Source of the DNA: Desulfobulbus propionicus
Lineage (GTDB): Bacteria; Desulfobacterota; Desulfobulbia; Desulfobulbales; Desulfobulbaceae
NCBI GenBank assembly: GCA_002748755.1
Contig: PDTD01000010.1
Span: forward strand, 62,001 to 126,000
DNA: 64,000 nt
Direction: 5' to 3'
The notes below the pieces were generated by a model, which was not told the origin of the DNA, did no database searches, and saw nothing but the letters and a program-made list of their open reading frames with translations. This document shows, one piece after another, positions 7,896-17,606 of the stretch. Each line of letters opens with the position of its first letter. The stretch's first letter is position 1. Both the position numbers and the translations under genes were made by a program.

Positions 7896-10826
7896 TCAAC
7901 CTTTGGGGCCATGCATCACTTGATCTATAACCCTGCGGAGGTCAACCGGCAGCCGTACCGTATTGCCAGCTTTGTTTTGAAAAAGCAGGTGCTGCTGCCG
8001 GTAAGCAAAAAGAAAGAGGTCTTTTGTGATTTTCACATCGTGTAAACAATAGGCGATTAATTCCTCCATTCTCCCTTGACGGTACCATTTCAATGCCAGA
8101 AGCCCATTGCCTCTCTTGTGTACTCCCAGTGTATGTTCTGCCACTCGGTCCAGGCTCAACCGGTATCCCAACTGGGTATAAATAATTTCCAGAAGATCTA
8201 TCGAGGGCAGGGCAGACAGTGAGGTATTGGTATAGGCAGAGAGGACCTTGTTGTCAAAGCGTTTGTTGTTAAAGCCGATCACTAGATCAAAAGCAGCTAA
8301 ATGCTCGAGAAAATCGTCAATGGCATCCTCTTGGTAACTGACATATCGGTCCTCTCTACTATCAAATAACCCGGCCACACTGATGCCCATCAGGTGACAG
8401 CGGCTCCATCCCCCGACCTCCTGGGCACTCTTCTGCGTTTCCAGGTCAAACACTCCAAAGCGCAGACTTGCGAGCACATCCTTGTCTTTTTCCGGGGTAC
8501 CGGTGAGAGGAGGAGTGGAAAGTGGTATCCGATGCTGGCATTTTGGAGCGGATCCAGGGCTCAGGATACTCTCCAGGGTTTTGACGCAGGCGGCTTTATC
8601 TATCGGGCGATTCCCTGAGCCGCATTTGGGAGAATGTACGCAGCTGGGGCAACCGCTTGCGCACCTGCATGTCCGCACCGCCTCCAGGGTTTTGCGCAGA
8701 AGCGCTTCGATGTCCTGAAAAGCTGCTCTGGTCAGTCCCATTCCCCCGGCATAGCCATCGTAGATAACAACCGCTGAGGCATCCAGTTGTTGGTTCCAGG
8801 AAAAGGAGATACCGCCGATATCGTTGCGGTCACAGAGCACAAAAAGAGGCAGTAGCCCGATAATGGCATGTTCCATGGCGTGGATGCCACCCATGTAATG
8901 AAGCTGCTCCTTGTCCATCGTGGTCTTGAGGGAATCAGGGAGGACCAGCCAGAATCCTTCGGTTTCAAAGATATGGGCCGGAAGCTCCAGGGCTGTTTTG
9001 CCGATGACCCGATGATTGCCTTTCAGAATGCGGAGGAAGGAGGTTATCTGTTCACGCACCTTGAGCAAACCAAAGAAAAGGCGGGCTCCGGGAAGGGTGA
9101 CCTGTTCATATATCTCCAGGATCTCGGTTGTTTTTTCGGTCAGCGGTCTTGTATAGTATGCTCCAGCAAACAAAGAGAGCTGTACATGGTGGTTTTCCAG
9201 GTCCAGGTGATCGACCAGGTAGGGTTGGGCCATATGGAGATAGACTGCTCCAGGGTGACACTCGGCATACACCCGGTGGCCGTCAATATCCCCAAAGGTT
9301 GTGTCTTCCCCCGTCCTGTACAGGGTAAAACGTTTCCCCCCGCCTCTGAGGTGGACATGCCGTTGCGGATATTTCCGGGCAGCGTACCATTGCTCACCGG
9401 TAGCAGACTGCAGAAGTGCGCCGCTGGCACAGAGCTCGCAAAGGAGAGTAGACTGTTTTTGCGTAGAAAGCAGGTCTTCCCCGCTCTTGAGAGGGTATTC
9501 GGCGGCAGCGCAGATCAGGTGCTGCCTGGCAATGGCCGGGTTATTCGGATTGATGGTGACCGGTTCGACAGGTCGGGTGAAAAAATCCTCGGGGTGACGC
9601 ATGAAATATTGATCCAGGGCATCTTCCTGTCCAAGGAGGATGACCAGGGACTCCTTGCCCGCACGACCGACACGGCCAGCTCTCTGCCAGGTTGCCATGA
9701 TTGAACCCGGGTAGCCAACGAGTATGCATATATCCAGGCAGCCTATGTCGATACCGAGTTCTAAGGCTGAGGTGGCAATGACGGTAAGCAGGGCGCCAGA
9801 AGAGAGACGTTTTTCGATGGCCCTTCGGTCTTCTGGCAGGAAGCCGGCTCGATAGGAGGCGATAAGGTCTTTATGCTTCGGCATCCGCTGAGCGGCCCAG
9901 ATGGCGATCAATTCGGTCATTTTTCTGGACTGGGTATACACAATGGTACGCAGAGAACGGCGCATGGCTGACTCTACAAGCACTGTGGCTGCACCGGCTG
10001 CCGAGTCGATGGGGTTGAGCAGCGTGATATGCTTGGGGGCCGTTTTGGCGCCTGACTCGGTCATGCCTGTAAATGCAAGGCCAGTAAGCTCGGTAGCCAG
10101 CTCTATGGGGTTGCCTATGGTGGCAGATGCGAGGATAAATGTCGGCTCAACCGAATATATCGAGCAGATTCTTCGCAGCCTCCTCAACAGCCAGGCCGCA
10201 TGGGAGCCAAAAACTCCCTTTAACGTATGGACTTCATCAAGAATCACATAGCGTAATCCGGCAAAGAAATGTGCCCACTGTTCATGGTACGGCAAAATGG
10301 CCCTGTGCAGCATATCTGGATTGGTAATCAGCACTCGGGGTGGTTTTTTTCGTATTATCTTTCTTCTGTAGGCAGAGGTGTCGCCATCATAGATTGCTGC
10401 AGGCGGGACATCATCCGGAATACTGTGCCGCAGTTGTGCAAACAGGCCGCATACTGTGCGATGTTGATCCTGGGCAAGGGCTTTCAGAGGAAAGAGGTAG
10501 AGAGCTTTATGCCTCTTTGCACCTCGGCAGGCCTGGAGAAGTACCGGCAGGTTGTAGACCAGGCTTTTACCAGAGGATGTCGGGGTCGATATGATGATAT
10601 TGTTGTCGGCCAGTATCTGGTTGATGGCTTTGTACTGGTGCGAGTACAGTGAGGGGATGCCGATTTGCCGCAGGATCTGTTGCAACTCGGCCCCAAGCGC
10701 CCCGGCGGAGATCGTCTGTGCTGTCTTCTCCGGCAGCAGCTTATGGGCGACAAGCTGCCTGCTGAAACGCTCGGACTCTTTCATGGCCTGAAGATATTCA
10801 CCAACATTTTCCTCTATACCGGACAT
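7896..10826 (-). CDS. MrfA-like DNA helicase fused to an MrfB-like DEDDy exonuclease
   Basis: This is a 976-residue fusion. Residues about 40-480 are a superfamily 2 helicase: motif I is STPTSSGKS, motif II DEVH, motif III SATI, motif V LELGIDIG and motif VI QRAGRVGR. Next comes the DUF1998-type region with a cysteine cluster near 721-736 (CRC, CPSC, C) that should bind zinc. Residues about 790-960 form an RNase H-like exonuclease with all three DEDDy motifs: DLE near 794, GFNNKRFD near 852 and YCLHD near 926. In Bacillus subtilis the helicase (YprA/MrfA) and exonuclease (YprB/MrfB) are separate neighbours acting in mitomycin C lesion repair. One polypeptide here implies the two act together. 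It is monocistronic and divergent from the aromatic amino-acid gene. Confidence 0.88.
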   Translation of the reverse strand: MSGIEENVGEYLQAMKESERFSRQLVAHKLLPEKTAQTISAGALGAELQQILRQIGIPSLYSHQYKAINQILADNNIIISTPTSSGKSLVYNLPVLLQACRGAKRHKALYLFPLKALAQDQHRTVCGLFAQLRHSIPDDVPPAAIYDGDTSAYRRKIIRKKPPRVLITNPDMLHRAILPYHEQWAHFFAGLRYVILDEVHTLKGVFGSHAAWLLRRLRRICSIYSVEPTFILASATIGNPIELATELTGLAFTGMTESGAKTAPKHITLLNPIDSAAGAATVLVESAMRRSLRTIVYTQSRKMTELIAIWAAQRMPKHKDLIASYRAGFLPEDRRAIEKRLSSGALLTVIATSALELGIDIGCLDICILVGYPGSIMATWQRAGRVGRAGKESLVILLGQEDALDQYFMRHPEDFFTRPVEPVTINPNNPAIARQHLICAAAEYPLKSGEDLLSTQKQSTLLCELCASGALLQSATGEQWYAARKYPQRHVHLRGGGKRFTLYRTGEDTTFGDIDGHRVYAECHPGAVYLHMAQPYLVDHLDLENHHVQLSLFAGAYYTRPLTEKTTEILEIYEQVTLPGARLFFGLLKVREQITSFLRILKGNHRVIGKTALELPAHIFETEGFWLVLPDSLKTTMDKEQLHYMGGIHAMEHAIIGLLPLFVLCDRNDIGGISFSWNQQLDASAVVIYDGYAGGMGLTRAAFQDIEALLRKTLEAVRTCRCASGCPSCVHSPKCGSGNRPIDKAACVKTLESILSPGSAPKCQHRIPLSTPPLTGTPEKDKDVLASLRFGVFDLETQKSAQEVGGWSRCHLMGISVAGLFDSREDRYVSYQEDAIDDFLEHLAAFDLVIGFNNKRFDNKVLSAYTNTSLSALPSIDLLEIIYTQLGYRLSLDRVAEHTLGVHKRGNGLLALKWYRQGRMEELIAYCLHDVKITKDLFLFAYRQQHLLFQNKAGNTVRLPVDLRRVIDQVMHGPKG

Positions 10827-10961
10827 TCTGCTTTATGTGGATGGTCTTTTTATAGCTTTGACTGGCACCAGAACCTGTGCGCCTTGATACACAAGGTAGG
10901 CGCAAGACGTTTGGGTGTTCATCAATCCCCTGCCACCGAGGGAGAAAAGCCAGGAGGCTCC

Positions 10962-11143
10962 CCCTGATTTCTCATGAACATTTTTTCATTGGAGAAAAAA
11001 TACACAAAAATAAGGTAAAAGTCTTGATCGTAAGCCGACTCAAACTTCAACAAAATCTCCACCAAAGCTCGGCCCAGGCGGCATCATCTTGGGCAGTTTA
11101 CTGCCCAAGATGATGCCGCCTGGGCTGATGAGAAATCCTGGCT
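10962..11143 (+). repeat. Dispersed repeat copy 2, with perfect internal palindrome
   Basis: The left terminus CCCCTGATTTCTCATGAACATT and the right terminus CTGATGAGAAATCCTGGCT are both present. It is shorter than other copies (about 182 bases) because the hairpin loop is reduced to four bases. It lies in the divergent spacer between the helicase-exonuclease gene and the prephenate gene. Confidence 0.88.
11072..11125. repeat. Perfect 25-bp inverted repeat with 4-base loop
   Basis: GCCCAGGCGGCATCATCTTG and the next five bases (11072-11096) pair exactly with 11101-11125 around a TTTA loop. It is the right half of repeat copy 2 in its most symmetric form. No T-run follows, so it is not a classical rho-independent terminator. 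Confidence 0.9.
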
Positions 11144-11392
11144 ATGGCAAGGGCGAATTTGTTTCTGGACCACCGGCAGGTGGCCGGCTGTATCGTCTTT
11201 TTTCGCATTGCTTTTTTTTCTTTTTCAGAACAATGTGGCCGGGAAGATATCGTGTACCCGCAGTTTTCATGTTTTTTGTTTTTTTCAAAAGAAACAAGCT
11301 GTACTGTGGTTATCACACATTGTATCAGGTATGCAAGCATGTCCCAGTAGATCGGGACCGCACTGTCATCTTTATCAACAGGCTGTTGACTT

Positions 11393-13075
11393 ATGTGTAT
11401 CATTGCCACCTTAGGACCAGAGGGCTCATTATCCTGGACTGCAGCCAGGCAGTTTGACCGGCAGGCTGACATCAGGACCTACGCCAGCATGACGCAGATT
11501 CTCAGTGTGTTCAACAAGAAGGAGGTCGATTGTATCGTCCTGCCGGTTTATAACACACGTGAAGGAGATAATAAGCAGTATTTTCGGCTTTTTGAGATGC
11601 TTAAGCATGGCTATTGGATCGATAATGTCATCCTCCATTCAGACCTGTCTTTGGGCGTACTTGATCCTGACACCAAGCTTTCGGATATCAGCGTACTCAT
11701 AGGCCGCAGGGAAGCGTTTACCCAAGGCGCGGAATTTTTGGACACCTACCTTGCAGGCATCTCCCAGCTCCATGTTCAGGATGTGGAGAGTGCGAGTACG
11801 TCCTTTCGGGAAAAGGGTGATACAGGGGTTGGTATCGTCGAATCCCAGGATCTGCTGCAGGCGAAAGGCATATCTGTTCTGGAAAGGGGCATTGCTGCTC
11901 ATAACAGAACACGGTTTGCAGTGTTTGCGCATAAGCTGGTTCAACCTACCGGATATGACGCCACCACCTTGGTAACGGTCCCTCTTGATGACAGGGTTGG
12001 TCTTCTGGTTGATCTCCTTCGGGAATTTTCTTCCCGGGGGATCAATATAGTGGATATGCGAACCGAGAATGATTTGATCACCCAGAAACTCCAGATTTAT
12101 TTAGAAGCCGAAGGCCACATCCAGCATGATCAGATGCGGAAGGCCATTGCGCATATTGAGAACAAGGTTATCCAGCAAAAGAAAGCCATCAGGATATTGG
12201 GCAGTTTCCCACGCATCGATATGCGGACAAAGCATATCCGATCATTTGGATTCATCGGAACGGGAAAAATGAGCCGCTGGTTTGCCCAAAGGCTGGAGAG
12301 TGAGGGATACCAGGTTGTTCTCACTGGCCGGACCTCAGTGGTACGTCCGGAAGAGATGGTTCACCACGTGGACGTGGTGGTTGTCTGCGTTCCTATTTCG
12401 ATCACCGCTCAAATCATTCAAAAAATTGGTCCTTTGCTTGCGGGAAACAAGGCCCTGATCATTCTTGCAGGCGAATCAGAGCAGAGTATTGATACAGCCC
12501 TGGAGGTGACCAACGATGCTGTGGAGATCATGCTGGTGCATAATCTGTGGGGGCCGCAGGCCGCAAGTATGAAGGACAAGAACGCCATCGTTGTTCGTAC
12601 ATCCCGCAGCGGTCTATTCTGCTCGGAGTTTGAAGCATTTCTGTACAAACACGGAGCGGATATTTACCACGATTCTCCAGAGAAACATGATCTGCTCATG
12701 GGCGTGGGGCAAAAGCTGCCCACAGCCATCTCGGTGGCATTGGCCTTGACCCTGCATCAAAACAAGATTACCAGTGAGGATTTGGCCAGTCATTCCACCT
12801 TGACATCTCTTTATCCCATCCTTGCCATGGCCCGAGTCCACTCACAAAATCCCAGAACATATGCGGAGATTATGTCCACCAGTGGTGACAGCAGAAAGAT
12901 AGTGAACGATTTTCTCAAGAATTTCTCCTGGATCATGAATCTTGCCGAAGAGGCGGAGATTGACAGGCTTGTGACTCTCATAGAGGATAACACCCGGCAA
13001 TTCAGCGAGGCATTTCTTGAGACCCGCATGGCACAGGCCAAAGAGGTTGACGATGTGCTCGGCAAGATGATGTGA
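11393..13075 (+). CDS. Prephenate dehydratase-like, ACT and TyrA-like dehydrogenase fusion
   Basis: This 560-residue protein has three parts. Residues 1-180 resemble prephenate dehydratase: it starts LGPEGSLSWTAA and keeps NRTRF before the regulatory region. An ACT domain occupies about 190-270. A TyrA-like NAD(P) dehydrogenase takes up about 283-560, with the Rossmann motif GFIGTGKMSRW, then HNLWGP and HDLLMGVGQKLP. It would convert prephenate towards both phenylalanine and tyrosine in the cytoplasm. The dehydratase part is divergent: the usual VPIENS is VLPVYNT, and the ACT signatures GALV and ESRP are GLLV and RTEN. It may therefore be weakly active or insensitive to phenylalanine. The order dehydratase then dehydrogenase on one chain is uncommon. 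Transcription starts downstream of repeat copy 2. Confidence 0.8.
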   Translation: MCIIATLGPEGSLSWTAARQFDRQADIRTYASMTQILSVFNKKEVDCIVLPVYNTREGDNKQYFRLFEMLKHGYWIDNVILHSDLSLGVLDPDTKLSDISVLIGRREAFTQGAEFLDTYLAGISQLHVQDVESASTSFREKGDTGVGIVESQDLLQAKGISVLERGIAAHNRTRFAVFAHKLVQPTGYDATTLVTVPLDDRVGLLVDLLREFSSRGINIVDMRTENDLITQKLQIYLEAEGHIQHDQMRKAIAHIENKVIQQKKAIRILGSFPRIDMRTKHIRSFGFIGTGKMSRWFAQRLESEGYQVVLTGRTSVVRPEEMVHHVDVVVVCVPISITAQIIQKIGPLLAGNKALIILAGESEQSIDTALEVTNDAVEIMLVHNLWGPQAASMKDKNAIVVRTSRSGLFCSEFEAFLYKHGADIYHDSPEKHDLLMGVGQKLPTAISVALALTLHQNKITSEDLASHSTLTSLYPILAMARVHSQNPRTYAEIMSTSGDSRKIVNDFLKNFSWIMNLAEEAEIDRLVTLIEDNTRQFSEAFLETRMAQAKEVDDVLGKMM

Positions 13076-13480
13076 AGGATGGGGGTGCTGTTGACCTTCA
13101 AGGCAGGGATGGTTATGTATAGGTGTATGAAAAAGTGTGCATCGGTGGCAGGGTACACCTGCGTGTTTGTACCACAGGGGTAATAACAGGTGAAAAAAGA
13201 GGTAATGCTGATCAAACCAACACCCTGTGCCTGGATCTTTCTTGATGTGTAATGCGATTGTAGGTAGCAGGGTCAAGGCTCTGCTGTGATCGTATGTACC
13301 TTGTCGTGTCTGAAAAGGATTGCAGTGCCGGTTGTATCAGCCATGATCGAATCGCCTTGGCTCGGTACTGTGTGGATACGCTCTCGGATTCAGGAAAAGG
13401 CGCACCGATATTGAGAACAATGAAAACTCTGAACCTGGAGAGGCAAATGACTGGGTTTTGAGAGGAGGAAAATCCCGTTT
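13076..13480. other. Intergenic stretch with no recognised content
   Basis: These 405 bases lie between the prephenate gene and the zinc-ribbon gene. I see no repeat copy, tRNA or conserved reading frame. A strong GAGGAGG just before 13481 serves the next gene. Confidence 0.5.
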
Positions 13481-14131
13481 ATGTTATCTACTGTTCTGAA
13501 ATATCTGGAAGAAAAACATGCCTGCCCCCACTGCAGCCAGGAGCTCAGCCTTTGTCATGCGCCGCCCATTCATGTTGGAGACGGTCTCGGCTGGGGATCG
13601 GAATACCTGTATATCTGTCTTAATGACGATTGCCCGCTGTTTGTGAAGGGCTGGCAATACATTGAAAACCAGTACGGTCATGTCGGATCCTACCGTCATA
13701 TGCAGCTCCCTAATTCAAAGGAAGCTATCAACATGATGGTGGTCGGTAAATCCGCCTTTAAGGGTAGTGTGGTCAATATTGATGAACTCAAAAGGCAGAA
13801 CGAACAATACCAGAAAGTGAAAAAAGCTACCCAGGCCCTGGATACTTGCATTGCTGAGAATGATTTGGAACCCGTGCTCTTTCTTCTGACATCCGGCCAG
13901 GCAAATATTGAGGTGTTGAAAAGAGCTGTTCAGTATCTGGTAGAATTGAACAACCTGGATTGTATTGAGCCGTTACGCAACACCACCTTTCGGAACGAAG
14001 AGTTGGCAATGTCCGTTAATATGGCTATTAACAAGATTCTGGAGAGGCATTATCTCAAGGAATGCCCATATTGCACAGAACTGGTTAAAAGAAGGGCCAA
14101 ATTGTGTAAACATTGCCATCAAGAATTATAG
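13481..14131 (+). CDS. Zinc-ribbon protein of unknown function
   Basis: This 216-residue soluble protein has metal-binding motifs at both ends. The N-terminal ribbon has CPHC (residues 15-18) paired with CLNDDC (near 46-51). The C-terminal ribbon has CPYC and CKHC within the last 23 residues. The middle is helical and may contain HEAT-like turns (about 120-180). There is no signal peptide or membrane segment. The paired ribbons suggest nucleic-acid or protein binding, but I cannot name a family. A good ribosome site (GAGGAGG) stands 11 bases before the ATG. The gene sits directly upstream of tRNA-His. Confidence 0.7.
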   Translation: MLSTVLKYLEEKHACPHCSQELSLCHAPPIHVGDGLGWGSEYLYICLNDDCPLFVKGWQYIENQYGHVGSYRHMQLPNSKEAINMMVVGKSAFKGSVVNIDELKRQNEQYQKVKKATQALDTCIAENDLEPVLFLLTSGQANIEVLKRAVQYLVELNNLDCIEPLRNTTFRNEELAMSVNMAINKILERHYLKECPYCTELVKRRAKLCKHCHQEL

Positions 14132-14207
14132 CACGAACTGTATAGGGGGGTGATTTTTGTACTTGCTAAAAAGTCTGCTTAAGAGTATATAGCCCAGCAC
14201 TTCAGGT

Positions 14208-14285
14208 GGTGAGCGTAGCTCAGCTGGTGGCAGCACCGGGTTGTGGCCTCGGAGGTCGTGGGTTCAAGTCCCATCGCTCACCCCA
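14208..14285 (+). tRNA. tRNA-His (anticodon GTG)
   Basis: The acceptor stem GTGAGCG pairs with CGCTCAC. The D-arm contains AGCTCAGCTGGT, the anticodon loop reads TTGTGGC with anticodon GTG, and the T-arm is GTGGGTTCAAGTCCCAT. The extra G at position -1 (14208), typical of histidine tRNA, is encoded and faces the discriminator C. The 3' CCA is encoded (14283-14285). Confidence 0.97.
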
Positions 14286-14296
14286 CTAATAGGCCA

Positions 14297-14338
14297 AAAA
14301 GCAGTTCAGGAATTCACCCCTGAACTGCTTTTTTTTTG
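14297..14338 (+). terminator. Rho-independent terminator after tRNA-His
   Basis: GCAGTTCAGG (14301-14310) pairs with CCTGAACTGC (14319-14328), extended by A/T pairs and followed by a run of T residues. It ends the tRNA-His transcript. Confidence 0.92.
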
Positions 14339-14481
14339 GGGCCTCATTGAGAGAACGGGTTCTACATGCAGGCTACCTGGATTTCACCACAGAGGTCTTG
14401 TGCCATCACGAGATGAGAGAGCGATATACTTTTCTCATCCACCCAAGTTTTTTCAAATATGTGGACGTATGTTGCACGCGG

Positions 14482-14700
14482 TCCAGATGTCTCATCAGCT
14501 CAAGCGGCGCCAGGTTCGGTTTTTTTTGGCAGCTTATAATACCAGGGTATATGTGTAGCCAAAAGGCTGCTGATGTTGGTATCGCCTGGGCTGAGGGCTG
14601 GTGGACAGTTTGGCGCAATTTGAGCCTGCTTACAGATAACGCATCCATTTGTTTTTATAGATTTTTTTCAAATAAGAGAAATGTTGATGAGAAATCCGGG
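14482..14700 (-). repeat. Dispersed repeat copy 3
   Basis: This is a full-length 219-base copy in minus orientation. The left terminus reads inward from 14700 as CCCGGATTTCTCATCAAC, and the right terminus ends at 14482 (GATGAGACATCTGGAC). The A-rich block and hairpin half are intact. It occupies the 607-base spacer between the tRNA-His terminator and the sirtuin gene, where I see nothing else. Confidence 0.9.
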
Positions 14701-14945
14701 GCAGGAGTATTTGTCCTTGTAGGAGCGTGTATGGCTCTTTTGTACGACATAGGTTGTTCCTGTATTATTTTTAAAAAAAATGATTGTAGGGTGCGATCAT
14801 GAATTTGATTGACTTTTCTTTACAGCATGGACCAATATATTGCAAAACAAGAGGGGGGATGGGTTGATCGACCGATTTCCAGAAACCTTTTTCCACCAAA
14901 GCGGAGCCTTGTTTTGGATGGCGTGTATCAGGAGGTCAATGAACC

Positions 14946-15782
14946 ATGACTATTGTGCGCTATTGGCAAGAGAATCCTGTGCCGCAGGAGCTGGTTGATG
15001 TCCTTGCTCAAAGCAGATTCCCCCTTGCACTGACCGGTGCCGGGATATCTGTGCCATCTGGAATTCCAGATTTCCGTTCAGCAGATGGCTTGTGGACCAT
15101 GTTCGATCCTCTGGAATATGCCACTTTACGAGTGTTTCAAAGAGATCCGGGCAAAGCGTGGTTGCTGTATCGGGCTTTGGGAGAAACCCTGGAGGGAAAA
15201 CAACCCAATACCGCTCATAAGGCATTGGCAAAGTTGGAACAGTTGCCCTGGTTACGCGGCCTGATTACACAAAATATTGATGGGCTGCACCAATCAGCCG
15301 GGTCCGAACAGTGTCTGGAAATACATGGTACCCATCATTGGGTGCATTGTCTTGAGTGTTCATTTCAACGACCGATGGAAGCCAACGATCTCAGGCGCAT
15401 GCCTTACCCTTGTTGTCCAGTGTGTGAGGCTCCGCTTAAACCAAATATTGTCCTTTTTGGAGAAAGTGTTCACCGTATGGAGGAAGTCGAATACCTGGCA
15501 GCACAAGCCGATCTTCTTCTTGTTATCGGAACGTCCTGTGCCACCTATCCAGCAGCAGATATTCCATCTACCGTGCACCGAAAGGGTGGGGTGATCCTGG
15601 AGTTCAACCTTGCGTCATGTCTGGGGGAAAGCGTACCATCTGGATTAACCCGTTTTTTCTTTCCAGGAAACGTCACCAAATCATTGCCGTTTTTTGTCGA
15701 TCAGGTAAAAAGAGTACAGGCGTCGGCGGGTAGCGTAGCCGCTGACAGGCCTCACTCAGGCGAGCTGAGCCGCAATGTGTGA
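14946..15782 (+). CDS. Sir2-family NAD-dependent protein deacylase
   Basis: This 278-residue sirtuin shows GAGISVPSGIPDFRS for NAD binding, TQNIDGLH, the catalytic histidine in EIHGT, and a four-cysteine zinc site (CLEC and CPVC). GTSCATYPAA closes the NAD pocket. It should remove acetyl or other acyl groups from lysines in the cytoplasm, making O-acyl-ADP-ribose and nicotinamide. The Tyr/Arg pair diagnostic for desuccinylases (YxxR in helix after the first motif) is not obvious, so the preferred acyl group is open. It starts with ATG 14946 after AGGAGG. Confidence 0.92.
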   Translation: MTIVRYWQENPVPQELVDVLAQSRFPLALTGAGISVPSGIPDFRSADGLWTMFDPLEYATLRVFQRDPGKAWLLYRALGETLEGKQPNTAHKALAKLEQLPWLRGLITQNIDGLHQSAGSEQCLEIHGTHHWVHCLECSFQRPMEANDLRRMPYPCCPVCEAPLKPNIVLFGESVHRMEEVEYLAAQADLLLVIGTSCATYPAADIPSTVHRKGGVILEFNLASCLGESVPSGLTRFFFPGNVTKSLPFFVDQVKRVQASAGSVAADRPHSGELSRNV

Positions 15783-15985
15783 CGATTTCTTTTAAGAAAA
15801 CAGGTAGGAGAGGGAAGACCTGCGTTGTCAGTATGCAGGCGCAACGTTCGCTGGCATGTACGCCTTGGGGCAAGGCAGGCGGCATCTTGTACCCCAGTAT
15901 TTCGTCAGCACATCGCCCCAGTGGTGCTTCATTTCTGTTGACTATACCCAGAGCTCCAGCAAAGAGCATACGAGTGGAGAAAGCA

Positions 15986-17161
15986 ATGAGGAGAAAACCA
16001 AAGCAAATAATGGCCTGGCTGGTTATCCTGACAACAGCTCTTATCACCGTCTGGTCGGGGACACTACTGGCTGGGACCATAAAGATCGGGGCTATTCTGG
16101 CTGAAACGGGTCCGGTTTCATTTCTTGGGGTGCCGGCAGTCCGGTCGCTGCGGATGCGGGTGGAGCAGTTGAATGCGCAGGGAGGTATCCAGGGAAAGAA
16201 AATTGAATTGATCGTTAAAGATTCTCAGGGAAGCCCTGAAAAAGCGATCAGTTTTGCAAGGCAGTTGATAGAAGAAGAGCAGGTGTTCGCGATTATAGGT
16301 CCTTCCACCAGCGGTGAAACCCTGAAGATTAAAAAAATCTGTCAGGCTGGTAAAACCATTCTTATTTCCTGCTCAGCAGCGGAGCTCATTACCCATCCGG
16401 TTGCTCCCTATGTGTTTAAGACAGCTCCCAGCGACAGCTTTGCCGTTCGTCGGATTTATGAAACCATGAACACCATGGGGATCTCTCAAATTGCTGTTCT
16501 GACAGGAAATACAGGTTTCGGCAAGGCAGGAAAAAAACAGTTGGAAAAGTATGCCGCAGAGTATGGTATAACCATCGTGGCCAAAGAAGTCTATGATAAG
16601 AAGGCCACTGATCTCTCTGCGGTTGTGGCAAAACTCAAGGCTGATGCCCAGATCCAGGCGGTTGTCAATTGGTCGGTCGTTCCTGCCCAGTCTATTGTGG
16701 CCACAAATATTCGTCAGGTGGGTTGGGAGATACCACTTTTCCAAAGTCATGGCTTTGCCAATATTCGATATGTGCAAGCTGCCGGGGCAGCAGCAGAAGG
16801 CGTCCTGTTTCCAGCAAGTCGAATCCTGGTGGCAGAGGAGCTGGAAGAAGGCCCTGTCAAGGCCGCGCTGCTTCAGTATGAAAATGAGTATAAACAAAGG
16901 TTTAACGAGAATGTTTCCACCTTTGGCGGTCACAGCTATGATGCCATGAACATTCTTGTCAAGGCCATTGAAACAGCAGGTACGGACAAGGAAAAGGTGC
17001 GCCAGGCCATTGAATCCATCACGGGATTGATCGGTACGGCTGGTATTTTCACCTTTTCTGCCCAAGATCATGGAGGACTGGATCTGGATGCCTTTGTCAT
17101 GTTGACGGTCAAAGACGGTGCGTTCAGACTGTTGTCACCCCAAACATTGCCTGCAAACTGA
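15986..17161 (+). CDS. Branched-chain-amino-acid-type ABC substrate-binding protein
   Basis: About 391 residues with a signal peptide (residues 1-30, ending LLAG). A type I periplasmic binding fold of the LivJ/LivK family follows: [45 protein letters not shown]. It binds an amino acid or similar small ligand in the periplasm. No permease or ATPase genes (livHMGF) lie in the window, so it is an orphan. It may serve a distant transporter or a sensory system. The frame is open upstream to 15779, but GGAG six bases before ATG 15986 and the signal peptide fix the start. Confidence 0.88.
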   Translation: MRRKPKQIMAWLVILTTALITVWSGTLLAGTIKIGAILAETGPVSFLGVPAVRSLRMRVEQLNAQGGIQGKKIELIVKDSQGSPEKAISFARQLIEEEQVFAIIGPSTSGETLKIKKICQAGKTILISCSAAELITHPVAPYVFKTAPSDSFAVRRIYETMNTMGISQIAVLTGNTGFGKAGKKQLEKYAAEYGITIVAKEVYDKKATDLSAVVAKLKADAQIQAVVNWSVVPAQSIVATNIRQVGWEIPLFQSHGFANIRYVQAAGAAAEGVLFPASRILVAEELEEGPVKAALLQYENEYKQRFNENVSTFGGHSYDAMNILVKAIETAGTDKEKVRQAIESITGLIGTAGIFTFSAQDHGGLDLDAFVMLTVKDGAFRLLSPQTLPAN

Positions 17162-17189
17162 TAGAAGGAATAAGGAGAGTACGCATACC

Positions 17190-17606
17190 ATGGAAAAAAC
17201 ATTTGCAATCATTAAACCAAACGCCTTTAAGGCCGGAAATGCCGGGAAAATTCTTGCCCGGATCTATAGTGAAGGGTTTACTGTTGTTGGCATAAAAAAA
17301 TTGTACCTCAGCAAAGAAGAAGCGGAAGGGTTTTATTTCGTGCACCGGGAACGGCCATTTTTTGGTGAACTGACCGATTTTATGTCCAGTGGGCCCTGTC
17401 TTGTTATGGTACTGGAAGCAGAAGACGCTATCAAAAAGTGGCGTGATCTGATGGGAGCAACCAATCCTGCAGATGCGGCAGAGGGCACCTTGCGTAAAGA
17501 ATTTGGCGATTCCCTGGAGGCCAATGCCGTTCATGGCTCAGATGCCCCCGAAACTGCGGCTTTTGAAATCAGCTATTTCTTTTCCGGTTTGGAAATGCTC
17601 ATGTAG
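17190..17606 (+). CDS. ndk: Nucleoside diphosphate kinase
   Basis: This 138-residue enzyme transfers the gamma phosphate between nucleoside tri- and diphosphates through a phosphohistidine. The family start [11 protein letters not shown] and the active-site segment [10 protein letters not shown] (His near residue 117) are intact. Length is normal. AAGGAG lies ahead of the ATG. The open frame extends upstream into the end of the binding-protein gene, but only the ATG at 17190 fits the family. It sits about 30 bases after the binding-protein gene and may be cotranscribed. Confidence 0.95.
   Translation: MEKTFAIIKPNAFKAGNAGKILARIYSEGFTVVGIKKLYLSKEEAEGFYFVHRERPFFGELTDFMSSGPCLVMVLEAEDAIKKWRDLMGATNPADAAEGTLRKEFGDSLEANAVHGSDAPETAAFEISYFFSGLEMLM

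Noticed and set aside
8868-9704. A 278-codon plus-strand frame
   Set aside because: Antisense shadow of the helicase-exonuclease gene.
14482-14700. Short open frames inside the repeat copies as independent genes
   Set aside because: They arise from the repeat sequence itself, are broken in most copies and lack ribosome sites.
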